From: Acidobacteriota bacterium
GTDB lineage: Bacteria > Actinomycetota > Acidimicrobiia > Acidimicrobiales > Ilumatobacteraceae
DNA length: 41,569 nt
NCBI GenBank assembly: GCA_018969685.1
Contig: JAGWXX010000008.1
Span: forward strand, 1-41,569
Reading direction: 5' to 3'
The translations under genes were made by a program, and so were the position numbers. Each line of letters begins with the position of its first letter. Positions within the stretch are counted from its first letter, which is position 1. The notes beneath the pieces were generated by a model, which saw only the letters and a program-made list of their open reading frames with translations, was not told the origin of the DNA and did not search any database. Of this stretch, positions 8,501-16,639 are shown in pieces.

Positions 8501-9313
8501 ATGCCACGATGCTATCCGTCCCCCACCGCGGGGACACGAAACGGACCGAACCTGCACACCTCGCTCACTCCCGCCGCACGACCGGCTCCGACCGCCCGCC
8601 ACGGCACCGGCACCGTCGCCGTCGCACCGATCGCCGCAGGCTCGGTCGTCGCGACGTTCGGGGGCACCGCCACGGACTGGAAGGGGCTCGCGGTCGTCGA
8701 CGCCAGTCGACGCGCGAGGTCGCTGCAGGTGGATGACGACCGCTTCCTCGTCGGCCCGCCCGACGCCGAACCTGGCGAACAGGTGAACCACTCGTGCGCC
8801 CCGACGTGCCGGTTCCGGAACGCCGTGCAGCTCGTGGCCGCGCGCGACCTCGTGCCGGGGGACGAGCTCACCTACGACTACGCCACCACCGACACCGCGC
8901 CGTACGACGAGTTCGAGTGCAGGTGCGGCCACCGTTCGTGCCGCGGACGGGTGCGCGCCGACGACTGGACCGACGCCGGCCTGCGGGTGCGGCGCTCCGG
9001 TTGGTTCGCCCCGCACGTGGAGCGGCGCATCCGGGACCTCGTCCGCGCACGGCCGCTGGGCAAGCGCGACGTCGCCGCGCTGCTCGACGCGTACGACCGC
9101 GATCCGGTCGCGGCCCTCGAGGTCGCACTGCGGATCTGCACCGGATTCGCGCACGGCGACTGGCCGCGGCTCGTCGCGCGCCTCGATCCGCGGCTCGAGC
9201 GGCGTGCGGGCCTGCTCGCGCGGGAGACCTCAGCGCTCGACTGGCTGGCCGGCTGGCTCAACGAGGCACGAACGGCGCCGGGCCACCCGCCGATAGACCG
9301 CCGCAGCGACTGA
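8501..9313 (+). CDS. SET-domain protein (putative protein-lysine methyltransferase)
   Basis: 270 aa if started at the ATG at 8501. SET-domain landmarks appear in order: HGTGTVAVAPIAAGSVVATF (start of the fold), NHSCAPTCRF (about 96-105, the AdoMet/pseudoknot motif), GDELTYDYA (about 120-128) and a post-SET-like CRCGHRSCRG (C140, C142, C147). The last about 110 residues form a separate alpha-helical extension of unknown function. SET proteins methylate lysines; the target here is unknown. The start is uncertain: earlier ATGs at 8474 and 8477 lie inside the metX riboswitch region, there is no clear Shine-Dalgarno, and none of the later codons is a good start. The 3' end overlaps the convergent DCC gene by 84 nt. 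Confidence 0.82.
   Translation: MPRCYPSPTAGTRNGPNLHTSLTPAARPAPTARHGTGTVAVAPIAAGSVVATFGGTATDWKGLAVVDASRRARSLQVDDDRFLVGPPDAEPGEQVNHSCAPTCRFRNAVQLVAARDLVPGDELTYDYATTDTAPYDEFECRCGHRSCRGRVRADDWTDAGLRVRRSGWFAPHVERRIRDLVRARPLGKRDVAALLDAYDRDPVAALEVALRICTGFAHGDWPRLVARLDPRLERRAGLLARETSALDWLAGWLNEARTAPGHPPIDRRSD
8509..8514 (-). promoter_or_regulatory. metX: candidate -10 box for the metX leader transcript
   Basis: TAGCAT on the minus strand fits the TANNNT pattern of an actinobacterial -10 element. Transcription would begin about 15-20 nt before the riboswitch P1 helix, the expected geometry. No convincing -35 hexamer is visible. Confidence 0.35.
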
Positions 9314-9616
9314 CCTGACCACCGGTGCGTCCAGCACCGCACCGGCGACGGGCCACGGGCCGCCGCCGTGCCGGAGCACCGCAGCCACCGCGCGCGCACC
9401 CGATCGCCGCTCGGTGCCGCGCACCCACTGCACCGCCTCGTCGCACTCCCGCCGGGTCAGTCCGAGGGCGTCCAGCGGCGCGTCCTGGCACGGCACCGCC
9501 CGGGGTGCGTGCGGGACGAACCGGTGCATCACCGCGATGCACCGGCGGCAGAACGCGCACTCGCCGTCGTAGACGAGCACCGCCTCCGGAGGGGCGGCCT
9601 GCGCGCTGCTCCGCAT
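9230..9616 (-). CDS. DCC-family thiol-disulfide oxidoreductase-like protein (DUF393)
   Basis: 128 aa. VLVYDGECAFCRRCIAVM near the N-terminus is the family signature: the DxxC motif with a CxxC pair (C20, C23) resembling a thioredoxin-like active site. Later VQWVRGTERRSGARAVAAV and YRRVARRR match the usual second half. Members are presumed redox proteins, but their substrates are largely unproven. The ATG at 9616 is only 27 bp from the divergent SURF1 start, and the 3' end overlaps the SET-domain gene by 84 nt in antiparallel orientation. Confidence 0.83.
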   Translation of the reverse strand: MRSSAQAAPPEAVLVYDGECAFCRRCIAVMHRFVPHAPRAVPCQDAPLDALGLTRRECDEAVQWVRGTERRSGARAVAAVLRHGGGPWPVAGAVLDAPVVRSVAAAVYRRVARRRSCLVEPAGQPVER

Positions 9617-9643
9617 GGATCGCGACCGTACAGTGATGGCGTC

Positions 9644-10369
9644 ATGTTCGCACGACTCGCGACGCGCCGCACCGTCCTGCTCACCGTCGCGGTCGTCCTC
9701 GGGGTTGCGGTGATGTTGAACCTCGCCGCGTGGCAGTGGGACCGGCACGTGGCGAGGCGGGGGTTCAACGCCGCGCTGACGGCGCGGCTCGACGAGCCCG
9801 CGGTGCCGCTCGCCGATCTCCTGGTCCTCGACCCCGCCGACGCCGAGTGGCGCACCGCGATCGCCGTCGGTGACTACGTCGACGGCGCGGACCTTCGCGT
9901 CGTCAACCGGTCGCAGGATGGGCGCGCCGGCACGAACGCCGTGTCGCTCCTGCGCCTGGAGGACGGATCGCTCATCTACGTCGTCCGCGGCTTCCTTCCA
10001 CTCGACCTCGAACCCGCCGCCGCGCCGGAGGGCCGCGTCGAGGTGACGGGACGGGTGCGCACATCCGACCAACGGCGCAGGGGCGAGGTCTCCGACCCGG
10101 CGAGCGGCACCCTCACCGAGGTGCAGCGGCTCGACCTCGGACGCCTTGCGCAGCAGGTCCCCGGCGAGCTCGCCGCGGTGTCGCTCGACCTCGTCGCCTC
10201 CTCCCCCGCCGACGATCCGCGGCTCGCCACCGTGGCGCTGCCGGGCACGGACCTCGGCCCGCACCTCAGCTACGTGGTGCAGTGGATCATGTTCTCCATC
10301 GCGGCAGTCGCGGGGTGGGTGCTCGTGCTGAGGCGCGAGCTGCGGCGCACCCCGCGCCGGGACGACTAG
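9644..10369 (+). CDS. SURF1-family cytochrome oxidase assembly protein
   Basis: 241 aa with one N-terminal membrane helix (TVLLTVAVVLGVAVMLNLA, preceding the conserved WQWDR) and one C-terminal helix beginning HLSYVVQWIMFSIAAVAGW. This H-x-x-Y-x-x-QW motif is the most conserved feature of SURF1. The middle holds the expected beta-rich periplasmic domain, including VVRGFLPLD. SURF1 assists heme a insertion into aa3-type cytochrome oxidase, so aerobic respiration is implied. The ATG at 9644 is preceded by a very short intergenic gap shared with the DCC gene. Its TAG stop and the TAG of the convergent lycopene-cyclase-like gene lie in the same CTAG tetranucleotide. Confidence 0.93.
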   Translation: MFARLATRRTVLLTVAVVLGVAVMLNLAAWQWDRHVARRGFNAALTARLDEPAVPLADLLVLDPADAEWRTAIAVGDYVDGADLRVVNRSQDGRAGTNAVSLLRLEDGSLIYVVRGFLPLDLEPAAAPEGRVEVTGRVRTSDQRRRGEVSDPASGTLTEVQRLDLGRLAQQVPGELAAVSLDLVASSPADDPRLATVALPGTDLGPHLSYVVQWIMFSIAAVAGWVLVLRRELRRTPRRDD

Positions 10370-11562
10370 CGCCGGCGCATCCGGGCGGCTGCCCACGGCG
10401 GCGTGGACGCGATGCGCACCTTCGTGGACGCGGGAAGCGCGGCGAAGAACCTCGTCATGGTCGCTGCAATCCGTGCCGGCGGCGCGTCGATGCGCAGGTA
10501 CCGCGCCCACGACTCCGTCGGCAGCGACACGAACGCGTCGAAGAAGCGCTGGATGCCGCGGAGGTCGAGCCGGAGCAGCGCGGCGAGGCCGTAGTCGTGG
10601 AGGGCACGGGTGACGAGGAGCGGCCTCGGCCACACGGCGCGCCACGTCTCGGCGACGAGGTCGTCGCCGGACCGTCCGGATGCGAGCTCCGTGGCGATTG
10701 CCGACGCCACGCGGGGTGCGGCGCGCAGCGAGGCGGCGACCGAATAGCCCGTGACGGGGTGCACGTACCCCGCCGCCGCACCGAAGGCTGCAACGAGGCG
10801 GCTTCGTGCGGGCAGTGCACCGCCCATCTCGATCGACACCCGTTCGACCTCTCCCTCGGGCAGCGATGCCCACCCGTGCCTGGCGCACAGCCGGTCGCAC
10901 AGGACGCCCTCGTCGACCGGGGGGCCGACCAGCGACGTCTCCTCCACCAGGCAGCGTCCACCGCCGAGGTCCATCGAATACAGGAACGTCGGGGGCGCGT
11001 CCCAACCCCGGTCGGACCAGTCCATGAGCGTGAACGATCCGTCCTCCACCGTCCCGGTCGACGGGACGAACCTCCCGAGGGCGACCTGCACGCCCGGGGC
11101 GCGGCGGGCACCGACGAGCACCGACGACGTGCCGGTCGCGTCGACGACGAGGCGCGCGGCGACCTCCCCGCCGCCCGCGAGCTCGACGATCCGCCCATCT
11201 CCCGCACGCCGCACGCCCGTCACCGTGCCCTCGATGCGCGCCGAGCCGTGGGGCCACAGGTGCGCCGAGAGCGCCTCGTTGTCGAACCGCGCATAGGGAC
11301 GGCGCAGGCGGTGCTCGCGCGCGCCCACCAACCGGACGACCGGCCAGACCGTCGCGAGGCACGAGCGCAGCGCAGCGGCGTCGGACCGCACGTCGAGGTC
11401 GTCGACCCACGTGCCATAGGTGGCGCCCCAGCGGTCGGATTCCCGAGGCGCGACCACCACGGCACGAAGCGCCCGTTCGGCGCACGCCGAGGCGAGTGCG
11501 AGCGCCGCGGGACCGCCGCCGACGATGGCGACGTCGTGCGCGGCCGCGTCTCCGCCGGTCAA
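10366..11562 (-). CDS. lycopene-cyclase-family FAD flavoprotein
   Basis: About 398 aa. HDVAIVGGGPAALALASA at the N-terminus is the FAD-binding Rossmann motif. YGTWVDDLD, VDATGTSS, FLYSMDLGGGRCLVEETSL and AAAGYVHPVTGYSVA follow the order seen in CrtY/CrtL-type lycopene beta-cyclases, which close the ends of lycopene to make carotene. No other carotenoid gene is visible nearby, so the substrate is inferred only from family. The most likely start is a TTG at 11562 overlapping the stop of the MBL gene (TTGA), as no ATG or GTG is suitably placed. It is last in the long whiB-led run. Confidence 0.82.
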   Translation of the reverse strand: MTGGDAAAHDVAIVGGGPAALALASACAERALRAVVVAPRESDRWGATYGTWVDDLDVRSDAAALRSCLATVWPVVRLVGAREHRLRRPYARFDNEALSAHLWPHGSARIEGTVTGVRRAGDGRIVELAGGGEVAARLVVDATGTSSVLVGARRAPGVQVALGRFVPSTGTVEDGSFTLMDWSDRGWDAPPTFLYSMDLGGGRCLVEETSLVGPPVDEGVLCDRLCARHGWASLPEGEVERVSIEMGGALPARSRLVAAFGAAAGYVHPVTGYSVAASLRAAPRVASAIATELASGRSGDDLVAETWRAVWPRPLLVTRALHDYGLAALLRLDLRGIQRFFDAFVSLPTESWARYLRIDAPPARIAATMTRFFAALPASTKVRIASTPPWAAARMRRR

Positions 11563-12521
11563 CGGCCCGGCGCGGACTCGATGGCGGCCATGCGGCGGAA
11601 CTGCTCGACGACGTCGGGGCTCGCGTGCCGCGGGTCGCGCGACCGGTAGACGGTGTCGACGTTGACGCAGATCCGTCCGTACTCGTTCCACGACGAGAAC
11701 GGCTGCGACGGATCCGCCGCGACGGCCGCCGCCAGGTCGCGCGCCGCGTCGAACGCGTCGATGCCCGCGTCCTGCCGCGCGGACGCCTCCCGCAGCACCC
11801 ACGCGAGGTAGTCGCGCACGCGGGCAACGCCCGCCTTGTCGGTGACGGGCCCGTGACCCGGCACCACCGCATCGACGTCGAGCGCCGCGATGAGGTCGCA
11901 GGCGGCGATCCAGTTCTCGAGCGGGCCCGCCCACACGATGGGCTGTCCCCCGATGAACAGGATGTCGCCCGTGTAGACCGTGCGCGCGTCGGGGACGTGC
12001 GCGATCGTGTCGCCACGAGTGTGCGCCGGCCCCACCTCGATCAGCTCCACCGGGCGGCCGCCGACGTCGAGGTCGAGCCTGCCCTCGAAGGTGCGGGTGG
12101 GCAGCCGCAGCTCGATGCCGGCGAACTCGAACTCGCCGAAGAAGCGGCGGAACAGGTCGCCGACCTCCCCTGGCGCCGCGTTCAGCGCAGCGAGCATCGC
12201 GGGCGGCACCTCGGGCATCTCCTCGGCGGTGGCGGCCGACGCCACGATCTCGGCGCCGTGCACGAGCTGGTTCCCGTAGCAGTGGTCGCCGTTCGCGTGG
12301 GTGTTGACGAGCGTCGCGATCGGGGCCGTGCGCACCGCCGGCGCCATGGCCGACAGCATCTCGGAGGTGAGGCGCAGGTCGAACAGCGTGTCGACCAGCA
12401 GCGACGCGCCGTCGCCGACCACGAGCCCGGCGTTGCTCCAGCCCCAGCCGCCGTCCGGCTGCAGGTAGGCGTACGTGCCGTCGGCCACCTCGTGGAGCCC
12501 GCGGACGTACCCCGCGGTCAC
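11559..12521 (-). CDS. MBL-fold metallo-hydrolase
   Basis: 320 aa from a GTG. The metallo-beta-lactamase-fold metal ligands are present: NTHANGDH at about residues 73-80 (HxxxDH variant with a Cys next), GPAHTRGD, YTGDILF and VVPGHGPV. THANGDHCYGN resembles hydrolases that act on thioesters, lactones or cyclic substrates, but the substrate is not inferable. The last about 60 residues (ARDLAAAVAADPSQPFSSWN onward) form a helical tail seen in some SoxH/quinoprotein-linked members. The start overlaps the aminotransferase stop (GTGA) and its own stop overlaps the next gene's TTG. Confidence 0.88.
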   Translation of the reverse strand: MTAGYVRGLHEVADGTYAYLQPDGGWGWSNAGLVVGDGASLLVDTLFDLRLTSEMLSAMAPAVRTAPIATLVNTHANGDHCYGNQLVHGAEIVASAATAEEMPEVPPAMLAALNAAPGEVGDLFRRFFGEFEFAGIELRLPTRTFEGRLDLDVGGRPVELIEVGPAHTRGDTIAHVPDARTVYTGDILFIGGQPIVWAGPLENWIAACDLIAALDVDAVVPGHGPVTDKAGVARVRDYLAWVLREASARQDAGIDAFDAARDLAAAVAADPSQPFSSWNEYGRICVNVDTVYRSRDPRHASPDVVEQFRRMAAIESAPGR

Positions 12522-13723
12522 GCCGTCAGCCTCGTCAATCCGTTGCGCAGGTTGCGGACCGCCTGTGCGATGCGCTGCTCGTTCTCGATGAGCGCGAAGC
12601 GCACGAATCCCTCGCCGCCCGGGCCGAACCCCGACCCGGGCGACAGCGCGACGTTGCAGTCGCGCACCAGGTGGGAGCAGAAGGCGACGGAGTCCATCTC
12701 GCGGTACGCCTCGGGGATCGGCGCCCAGACGAACATCGACCCACGGGCCTTCGGGATCTGCCAGCCGATGCGGGCGAGTCCGTCGACCAGCGCGTCGCGG
12801 CGGCTCTCGTAGGTCGCGCACACCTCGCGGGGATAGTCGGCCGCCTCGTTCATCGCCACAGTCGCGGCGATCTGGATCGGCTGGAACGTTCCGTAGTCGA
12901 GGTAGCTCTTCAGCTTCACCAGAGCCTGTACCACCGGCGCACTGCCGACGAGGAACGCGATGCGCCATCCCGCCATCGAGAACCCCTTGGTCATCGAGTA
13001 CAGCTCGACCGCGCACTCCATCGCGCCGTCGGCCTCGAGGATCGACGGTGGCGTGTAGCCCTGGAACCCCACGTCCGCGTAGGCGAAGTCGTGGACGACG
13101 ACCATCTCCCGCTCGCGGCAGAAGTCGACGACCCGCTGCATGAACGCCCTGTCGACCGTGGCGCCGGTCGGATTGTGCGGAAACGACACCACGAGCACGC
13201 GGGGCCGGGGCCAGCCCAGCTTGTACGCGGCCGTCAGGTTGGCGAAGAACTCGTCGGCGTACTGCTGGTCGTCGATGACCTGCTGGCTGCGCATCGGCAC
13301 CTCGCGCACGTCCGCACCGGCGAACAGCGGGCCGAAGATGTGGATCGGATAGCTGGGGCTCGGCACGATCGCCGCGTCGCCGCGGTCGAGCAGCACCCAC
13401 ATCAGGTGGCTGAACCCCTCCTTCGACCCGATGGTGTTCGTCACCTGGGTCTCGGGGTCGAGCTCGACGCCCCAGTTCCGGCGGTACATGTCGGCGACCG
13501 CCTCGCGGAGCTTGGGGAGCCCGCGCGACAGCGAGTACCGGTGGTTGCGGGCGTTGTGCGCCGCCTCCGCCAGCTTGTCGACCGCGATCGACGGCGACGG
13601 GATGTCCGGGTTGCCGAACCCGAGGTCGACCACGTCGGCCCCGTCGTGGCGCGCCTGGATCTTCAGGTTGTTGATGATCGTGAAGACGTACGGCGGGAGG
13701 TTCGTGATCCTTCGGAATTCCAC
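12518..13723 (-). CDS. alaC: AlaC-type class I/II PLP aminotransferase
   Basis: 401 aa fold-type I aminotransferase. ITNLPPYVFTIINNLK at the N-terminus, YSLSRGLPKLREAVADMY, TIGSKEGFSHLMW, PSPSYPIHIFGP, SFPHNPTGATV and SMTKGFSMAGWR (Schiff-base lysine K246) align in order with E. coli AlaC, the glutamate-pyruvate aminotransferase. The likely reaction is pyruvate plus glutamate to alanine plus 2-oxoglutarate; related LL-diaminopimelate or other aminotransferases cannot be excluded by eye. A 9-nt gap separates it from the ROK kinase upstream and a 4-nt overlap joins it to the MBL gene downstream. Confidence 0.88.
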   Translation of the reverse strand: MEFRRITNLPPYVFTIINNLKIQARHDGADVVDLGFGNPDIPSPSIAVDKLAEAAHNARNHRYSLSRGLPKLREAVADMYRRNWGVELDPETQVTNTIGSKEGFSHLMWVLLDRGDAAIVPSPSYPIHIFGPLFAGADVREVPMRSQQVIDDQQYADEFFANLTAAYKLGWPRPRVLVVSFPHNPTGATVDRAFMQRVVDFCREREMVVVHDFAYADVGFQGYTPPSILEADGAMECAVELYSMTKGFSMAGWRIAFLVGSAPVVQALVKLKSYLDYGTFQPIQIAATVAMNEAADYPREVCATYESRRDALVDGLARIGWQIPKARGSMFVWAPIPEAYREMDSVAFCSHLVRDCNVALSPGSGFGPGGEGFVRFALIENEQRIAQAVRNLRNGLTRLTA

Positions 13724-13732
13724 GGCGCGAAA

Positions 13733-14605
13733 CTAGCCCCGAGCGAGCAGTGCGGCGCCGATTGCCCCCGCCCGCTCGCCGCACCGGGCCGCCACCACCC
13801 GTGGCAGCCTGCGGTGAGACGGCGCGTAGAGGTGGTCGCCCAGCACACTGGCGACCGCGGTTGCGACCATGGGGTCCGAGCCGGCGCCGCCGCCGAGCAC
13901 GACGACGTCGGGGTCGGTCGCGTTGGCGAGGTTCGACACGCCGAGTGCGATCCAGCCCGACCACTCGTCGACCACGGCGCGCAACGTCGCATCACCCGAC
14001 CGCGCACCGTCGAGCACGTCGCCTCCGTGCGCGAAGCCCCTCGAGGCGCCGCCCGCGAGCCGCACGAGCGCCGTGCCCGAGGCGTAGCGCTCCCAGCAGC
14101 CGAGCCGGCCGCACGGGCACGCGGTGCCGCCGCGCTGCACCACCATGTGGCCGATCTCGCCGGCAAAGCCCTGGCCGCCGCGCTGGATCGCGCCACCCGA
14201 GACGAGCCCCCCGCCGATGCCCGTCCCGAGCGTCACCAGCCACGCGTCGCGCGCACCTACCGCCGACCCCAGCATCCACTCCGCGGCGAGACCGCACGTC
14301 GCGTCGTTGTCGACCACCACCCGACCACCGGTCAGTGACTCGAGGCCGCCGCGTACGTCGAGGTCGGCGACGCCCGGCAGGTTCGGCGACGAGCGCAGCA
14401 CGCCCTCGTGCGTGACCATGCCCGCCACGCCCACGCCGACGGGTCCGTCGCTCGACAGCTCCGCCACGAGTGCCGCGATGCCTGCAACGAGGGCGCCTGC
14501 GGACGGAGTCGGACGGCGCGCGGTGCGCAGCACCGAGCCGTCGCCCGACACCACGACGCCGAGCATCTTGGTGCCGCCGACGTCGACGCCGACCGTCTCC
14601 GTCAT
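13733..14605 (-). CDS. ROK-family sugar kinase (glucokinase-like)
   Basis: 290 aa. The phosphate-binding motif DVGGTK is at residues 8-13, the catalytic Asp lies in VDNDATC (about 98-104), LGTGIGGG (126-133) is the second phosphate loop, EIGHM (150-154) binds sugar and zinc, and CPCGRLGCWE (163-172) supplies the ROK zinc cysteines. There is no N-terminal HTH, so this is an enzyme and not a NagC/XylR repressor. The motif set fits a glucokinase, as is common in Actinobacteria, though other hexoses are possible. It lies 10 nt downstream of the SRPBCC gene. Confidence 0.9.
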   Translation of the reverse strand: MTETVGVDVGGTKMLGVVVSGDGSVLRTARRPTPSAGALVAGIAALVAELSSDGPVGVGVAGMVTHEGVLRSSPNLPGVADLDVRGGLESLTGGRVVVDNDATCGLAAEWMLGSAVGARDAWLVTLGTGIGGGLVSGGAIQRGGQGFAGEIGHMVVQRGGTACPCGRLGCWERYASGTALVRLAGGASRGFAHGGDVLDGARSGDATLRAVVDEWSGWIALGVSNLANATDPDVVVLGGGAGSDPMVATAVASVLGDHLYAPSHRRLPRVVAARCGERAGAIGAALLARG

Positions 14606-14615
14606 GCGGCGCGCG

Positions 14616-15056
14616 TCACGACTCGATGCGGGCCTTGAGTTCCTTCAGCGAGCTGAGGATGCGCATCTCCGCGCGGCGCTTGACGAACCCCGGCAGCGGC
14701 AGGACGAGCTCGATCGACAGGTCGTACTCGACGCGCGTGCCGCCGTCGGCGGCACGGAAGCCGTACGAGCCCGAGATCGAGCGCATGATGTCGCCGTCGA
14801 TCATCGACCACGAGAGCCGCGACGGGAGCTGCGAGTAGTCGTAGCGCAGCGTGAAGTGGGTGCTGCGGCCGAGCGCCGATGCGCGGTACTCGACCACCGT
14901 CGGACGGCCGTCCGCGCCGCGCTCGCGGACGGAGGCCTGCTTCACGTCCCTCGCCCACTCCGGATAGCGCTCGAAGTCGCAGGCGACCGCGACGCACGCC
15001 TCGAGCGGCGCCGCAACGATGATGGAGTCGGAGCCGGAGTCAACCACGTCCGTCAT
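14616..15056 (-). CDS. SRPBCC (polyketide cyclase/START-like) family protein
   Basis: 146 aa. The sequence SIIVAAPLEACVAVACDFER followed by YPEWARDV is the classic opening of the SRPBCC/coenzyme-Q-binding Coq10-RatA-type fold, a hydrophobic-pocket barrel closed by a C-terminal helix (LSSLKELKARIES). Such proteins bind lipids or other apolar ligands. No catalytic residues are recognisable and the ligand is unknown. It overlaps the preceding membrane-protein gene by 17 nt and precedes the ROK kinase. The adjacent membrane protein and mannosyltransferase hint at an envelope or lipid role, but this is only context. Confidence 0.85.
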   Translation of the reverse strand: MTDVVDSGSDSIIVAAPLEACVAVACDFERYPEWARDVKQASVRERGADGRPTVVEYRASALGRSTHFTLRYDYSQLPSRLSWSMIDGDIMRSISGSYGFRAADGGTRVEYDLSIELVLPLPGFVKRRAEMRILSSLKELKARIES

Positions 15057-15519
15057 TCTTGCCGATCGCAGGCCCGCCGTCGCCGCGACCGGCCGCCCGG
15101 GGTCCGAACGCCCCGTGCCTGACCGCCAGGACCCCGTTCAGCCCGACCCCCAGCACGGGCACCAGCACCCCGAAGGCGAGCGCGCTTCCGGGGCGACCGT
15201 CCGTCGACGACCGTGCGATTGCCGCCCCGAGCCCGACCACCACCTGCAGCGCGAGGCAGACGTGCATGGCCCGCGCGAGGCGCCGCGGCACGATGCCGCC
15301 TCCGAGGAGGTACAGGGACGCGACGGAGATCTCCTCGGTGCGGCTGCGCCCCACCGCGACCGCGAACGACCACAGGAATGCGGCGGTTCCGGCCGCGAAC
15401 AGCCCCACGTCGACGGCCGTGACGAGCGACCGCTGCCACGGCGCGAACCCCCACGCCGCGACCAGCGTCACGCCGACGAACGCACCGGTGAGCGCCGCGT
15501 GCACCCGCACGATGCTCAT
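15040..15519 (-). CDS. four-helix integral membrane protein, unknown function
   Basis: 159 aa with four hydrophobic segments: ALTGAFVGVTLVAAWGF, AVDVGLFAAGTAAFLWSFAV, AMHVCLALQVVVGLGAAIA and ALAFGVLVPVLGVGLNGVLA. A Gly/Arg-rich cytoplasmic tail follows. I recognise no family signature. The ATG overlaps the glycosyltransferase stop (ATGA), and the tail codes over the first 17 nt of the SRPBCC gene, so all three are probably translated in concert. A partner role for the GT4 enzyme or the SRPBCC protein is possible but unproven. Confidence 0.75.
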   Translation of the reverse strand: MSIVRVHAALTGAFVGVTLVAAWGFAPWQRSLVTAVDVGLFAAGTAAFLWSFAVAVGRSRTEEISVASLYLLGGGIVPRRLARAMHVCLALQVVVGLGAAIARSSTDGRPGSALAFGVLVPVLGVGLNGVLAVRHGAFGPRAAGRGDGGPAIGKNDGRG

Positions 15520-16631
15520 GCCGAGATCGCCCCGGCGAGGCGCGACGCGAGCACCCCGTAGTCGAACTCCTCGAGCGCGCGTCGTCGGGACGCAGCACCC
15601 ATCGCCGCGCGGCGCGGGGCGTCGTCGAGCAGATCGGAGATCGCACCGGCGAGCGCGCGGGCGTCGCGGGGATCGGGCAGCACCACGCCGGTGAGGCCGT
15701 CGGCGACCGCCTCTGCAGCGCCGCCGCTCGCACCGGCGATCTGCGGCACGCCGCACGACGCGGACTCTGCGAAGACGATGCCGAACCCCTCCTGCTCGAG
15801 CCCGCCCCAGCGCGAGCGGCACACCATCGCGGAGAGGTCCGCGCAGCCGTACAGCTTCGGGAGCGCGTCGTTCGGGACCCGGCCGAGCATGCGCACCGGG
15901 GCGCGGCGCTGTGCGACGAGCCGAGCCAGCCGGTCGGCGTCGCGGCCGGCTCCTGCGATCGCGACGCGCAGCCGCGGGCGCGACGGCGCCAGGAGCGCAG
16001 CCGCCTCGATCACGACGTCGAAGCCCTTGCGCGGCACCAGGCGGCTCACGCCGACGACCAGCTCGTCGTCACGGTCGAACCCGAGCTCCGCCCGTGCCGC
16101 CGCGCGCGCCGCCGGATCGAGCGGCACGAACCGCTGCACGTCGACGCCGGGGGGCACCACCGTCACCGGAAGGTCGCACCGGGCCGCCCTCCGTGCCTCG
16201 TCGGCGGCGTACTGGCCGGCTGCGACCACGTGTGCCGCACCGCGCAGCACCGACGAGAGCGCGGCGCGCGACACCGGAAGCCGCCCCGGCACCGTGACCT
16301 CCGCGCCGTGCAGCACCACCACGTACGGGAGGCGGAGCGACCGGCCCACGAGCCCGAGCGGCACGGCGGGATCGAGCACGACCCGCTCGGCGCCGATCTC
16401 CTTGGCGAGCGCGTCGATGCGCGACGCCATCCACGGGTGCGGCAGCAGCACGGGCTCGCGCACCCGCTCGATGCGGAACGGCTGGGCGGCGTCGAACTCG
16501 GCCGAGTCCGGGTGCGGCGACGTGAGCACGGCGAAGTCGCCAGGAGGAAGCCGTCGCCACCACTCCCAGAGGAGGTTCTGGATTCCGCCCACCTTCGGCG
16601 GAAAATCGTTGGTGACCAGCAGGTGCCGCAT
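15516..16631 (-). CDS. GT4-family glycosyltransferase (PimB-like mannosyltransferase)
   Basis: 371 aa. MRHLLVTNDFPPKVGGIQN is the N-terminal acceptor-domain signature of PimB-type enzymes, HGAEVTVPGRLP and VVPPGVDVQRF mark the domain linker, and VGVSRLVPRKGFD begins the donor domain. EGFGIVFAESASCGVPQI is the conserved EX7E nucleotide-sugar motif of family GT4. The best-known close relatives add the second mannose to phosphatidylinositol mannosides from GDP-mannose, on the cytoplasmic face of the membrane. Donor and acceptor here are inferred by family only. It lies 8 nt after queG and overlaps the downstream membrane-protein gene by 4 nt. Confidence 0.88.
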   Translation of the reverse strand: MRHLLVTNDFPPKVGGIQNLLWEWWRRLPPGDFAVLTSPHPDSAEFDAAQPFRIERVREPVLLPHPWMASRIDALAKEIGAERVVLDPAVPLGLVGRSLRLPYVVVLHGAEVTVPGRLPVSRAALSSVLRGAAHVVAAGQYAADEARRAARCDLPVTVVPPGVDVQRFVPLDPAARAAARAELGFDRDDELVVGVSRLVPRKGFDVVIEAAALLAPSRPRLRVAIAGAGRDADRLARLVAQRRAPVRMLGRVPNDALPKLYGCADLSAMVCRSRWGGLEQEGFGIVFAESASCGVPQIAGASGGAAEAVADGLTGVVLPDPRDARALAGAISDLLDDAPRRAAMGAASRRRALEEFDYGVLASRLAGAISA

Positions 16632-16639
16632 GGCGTCGC

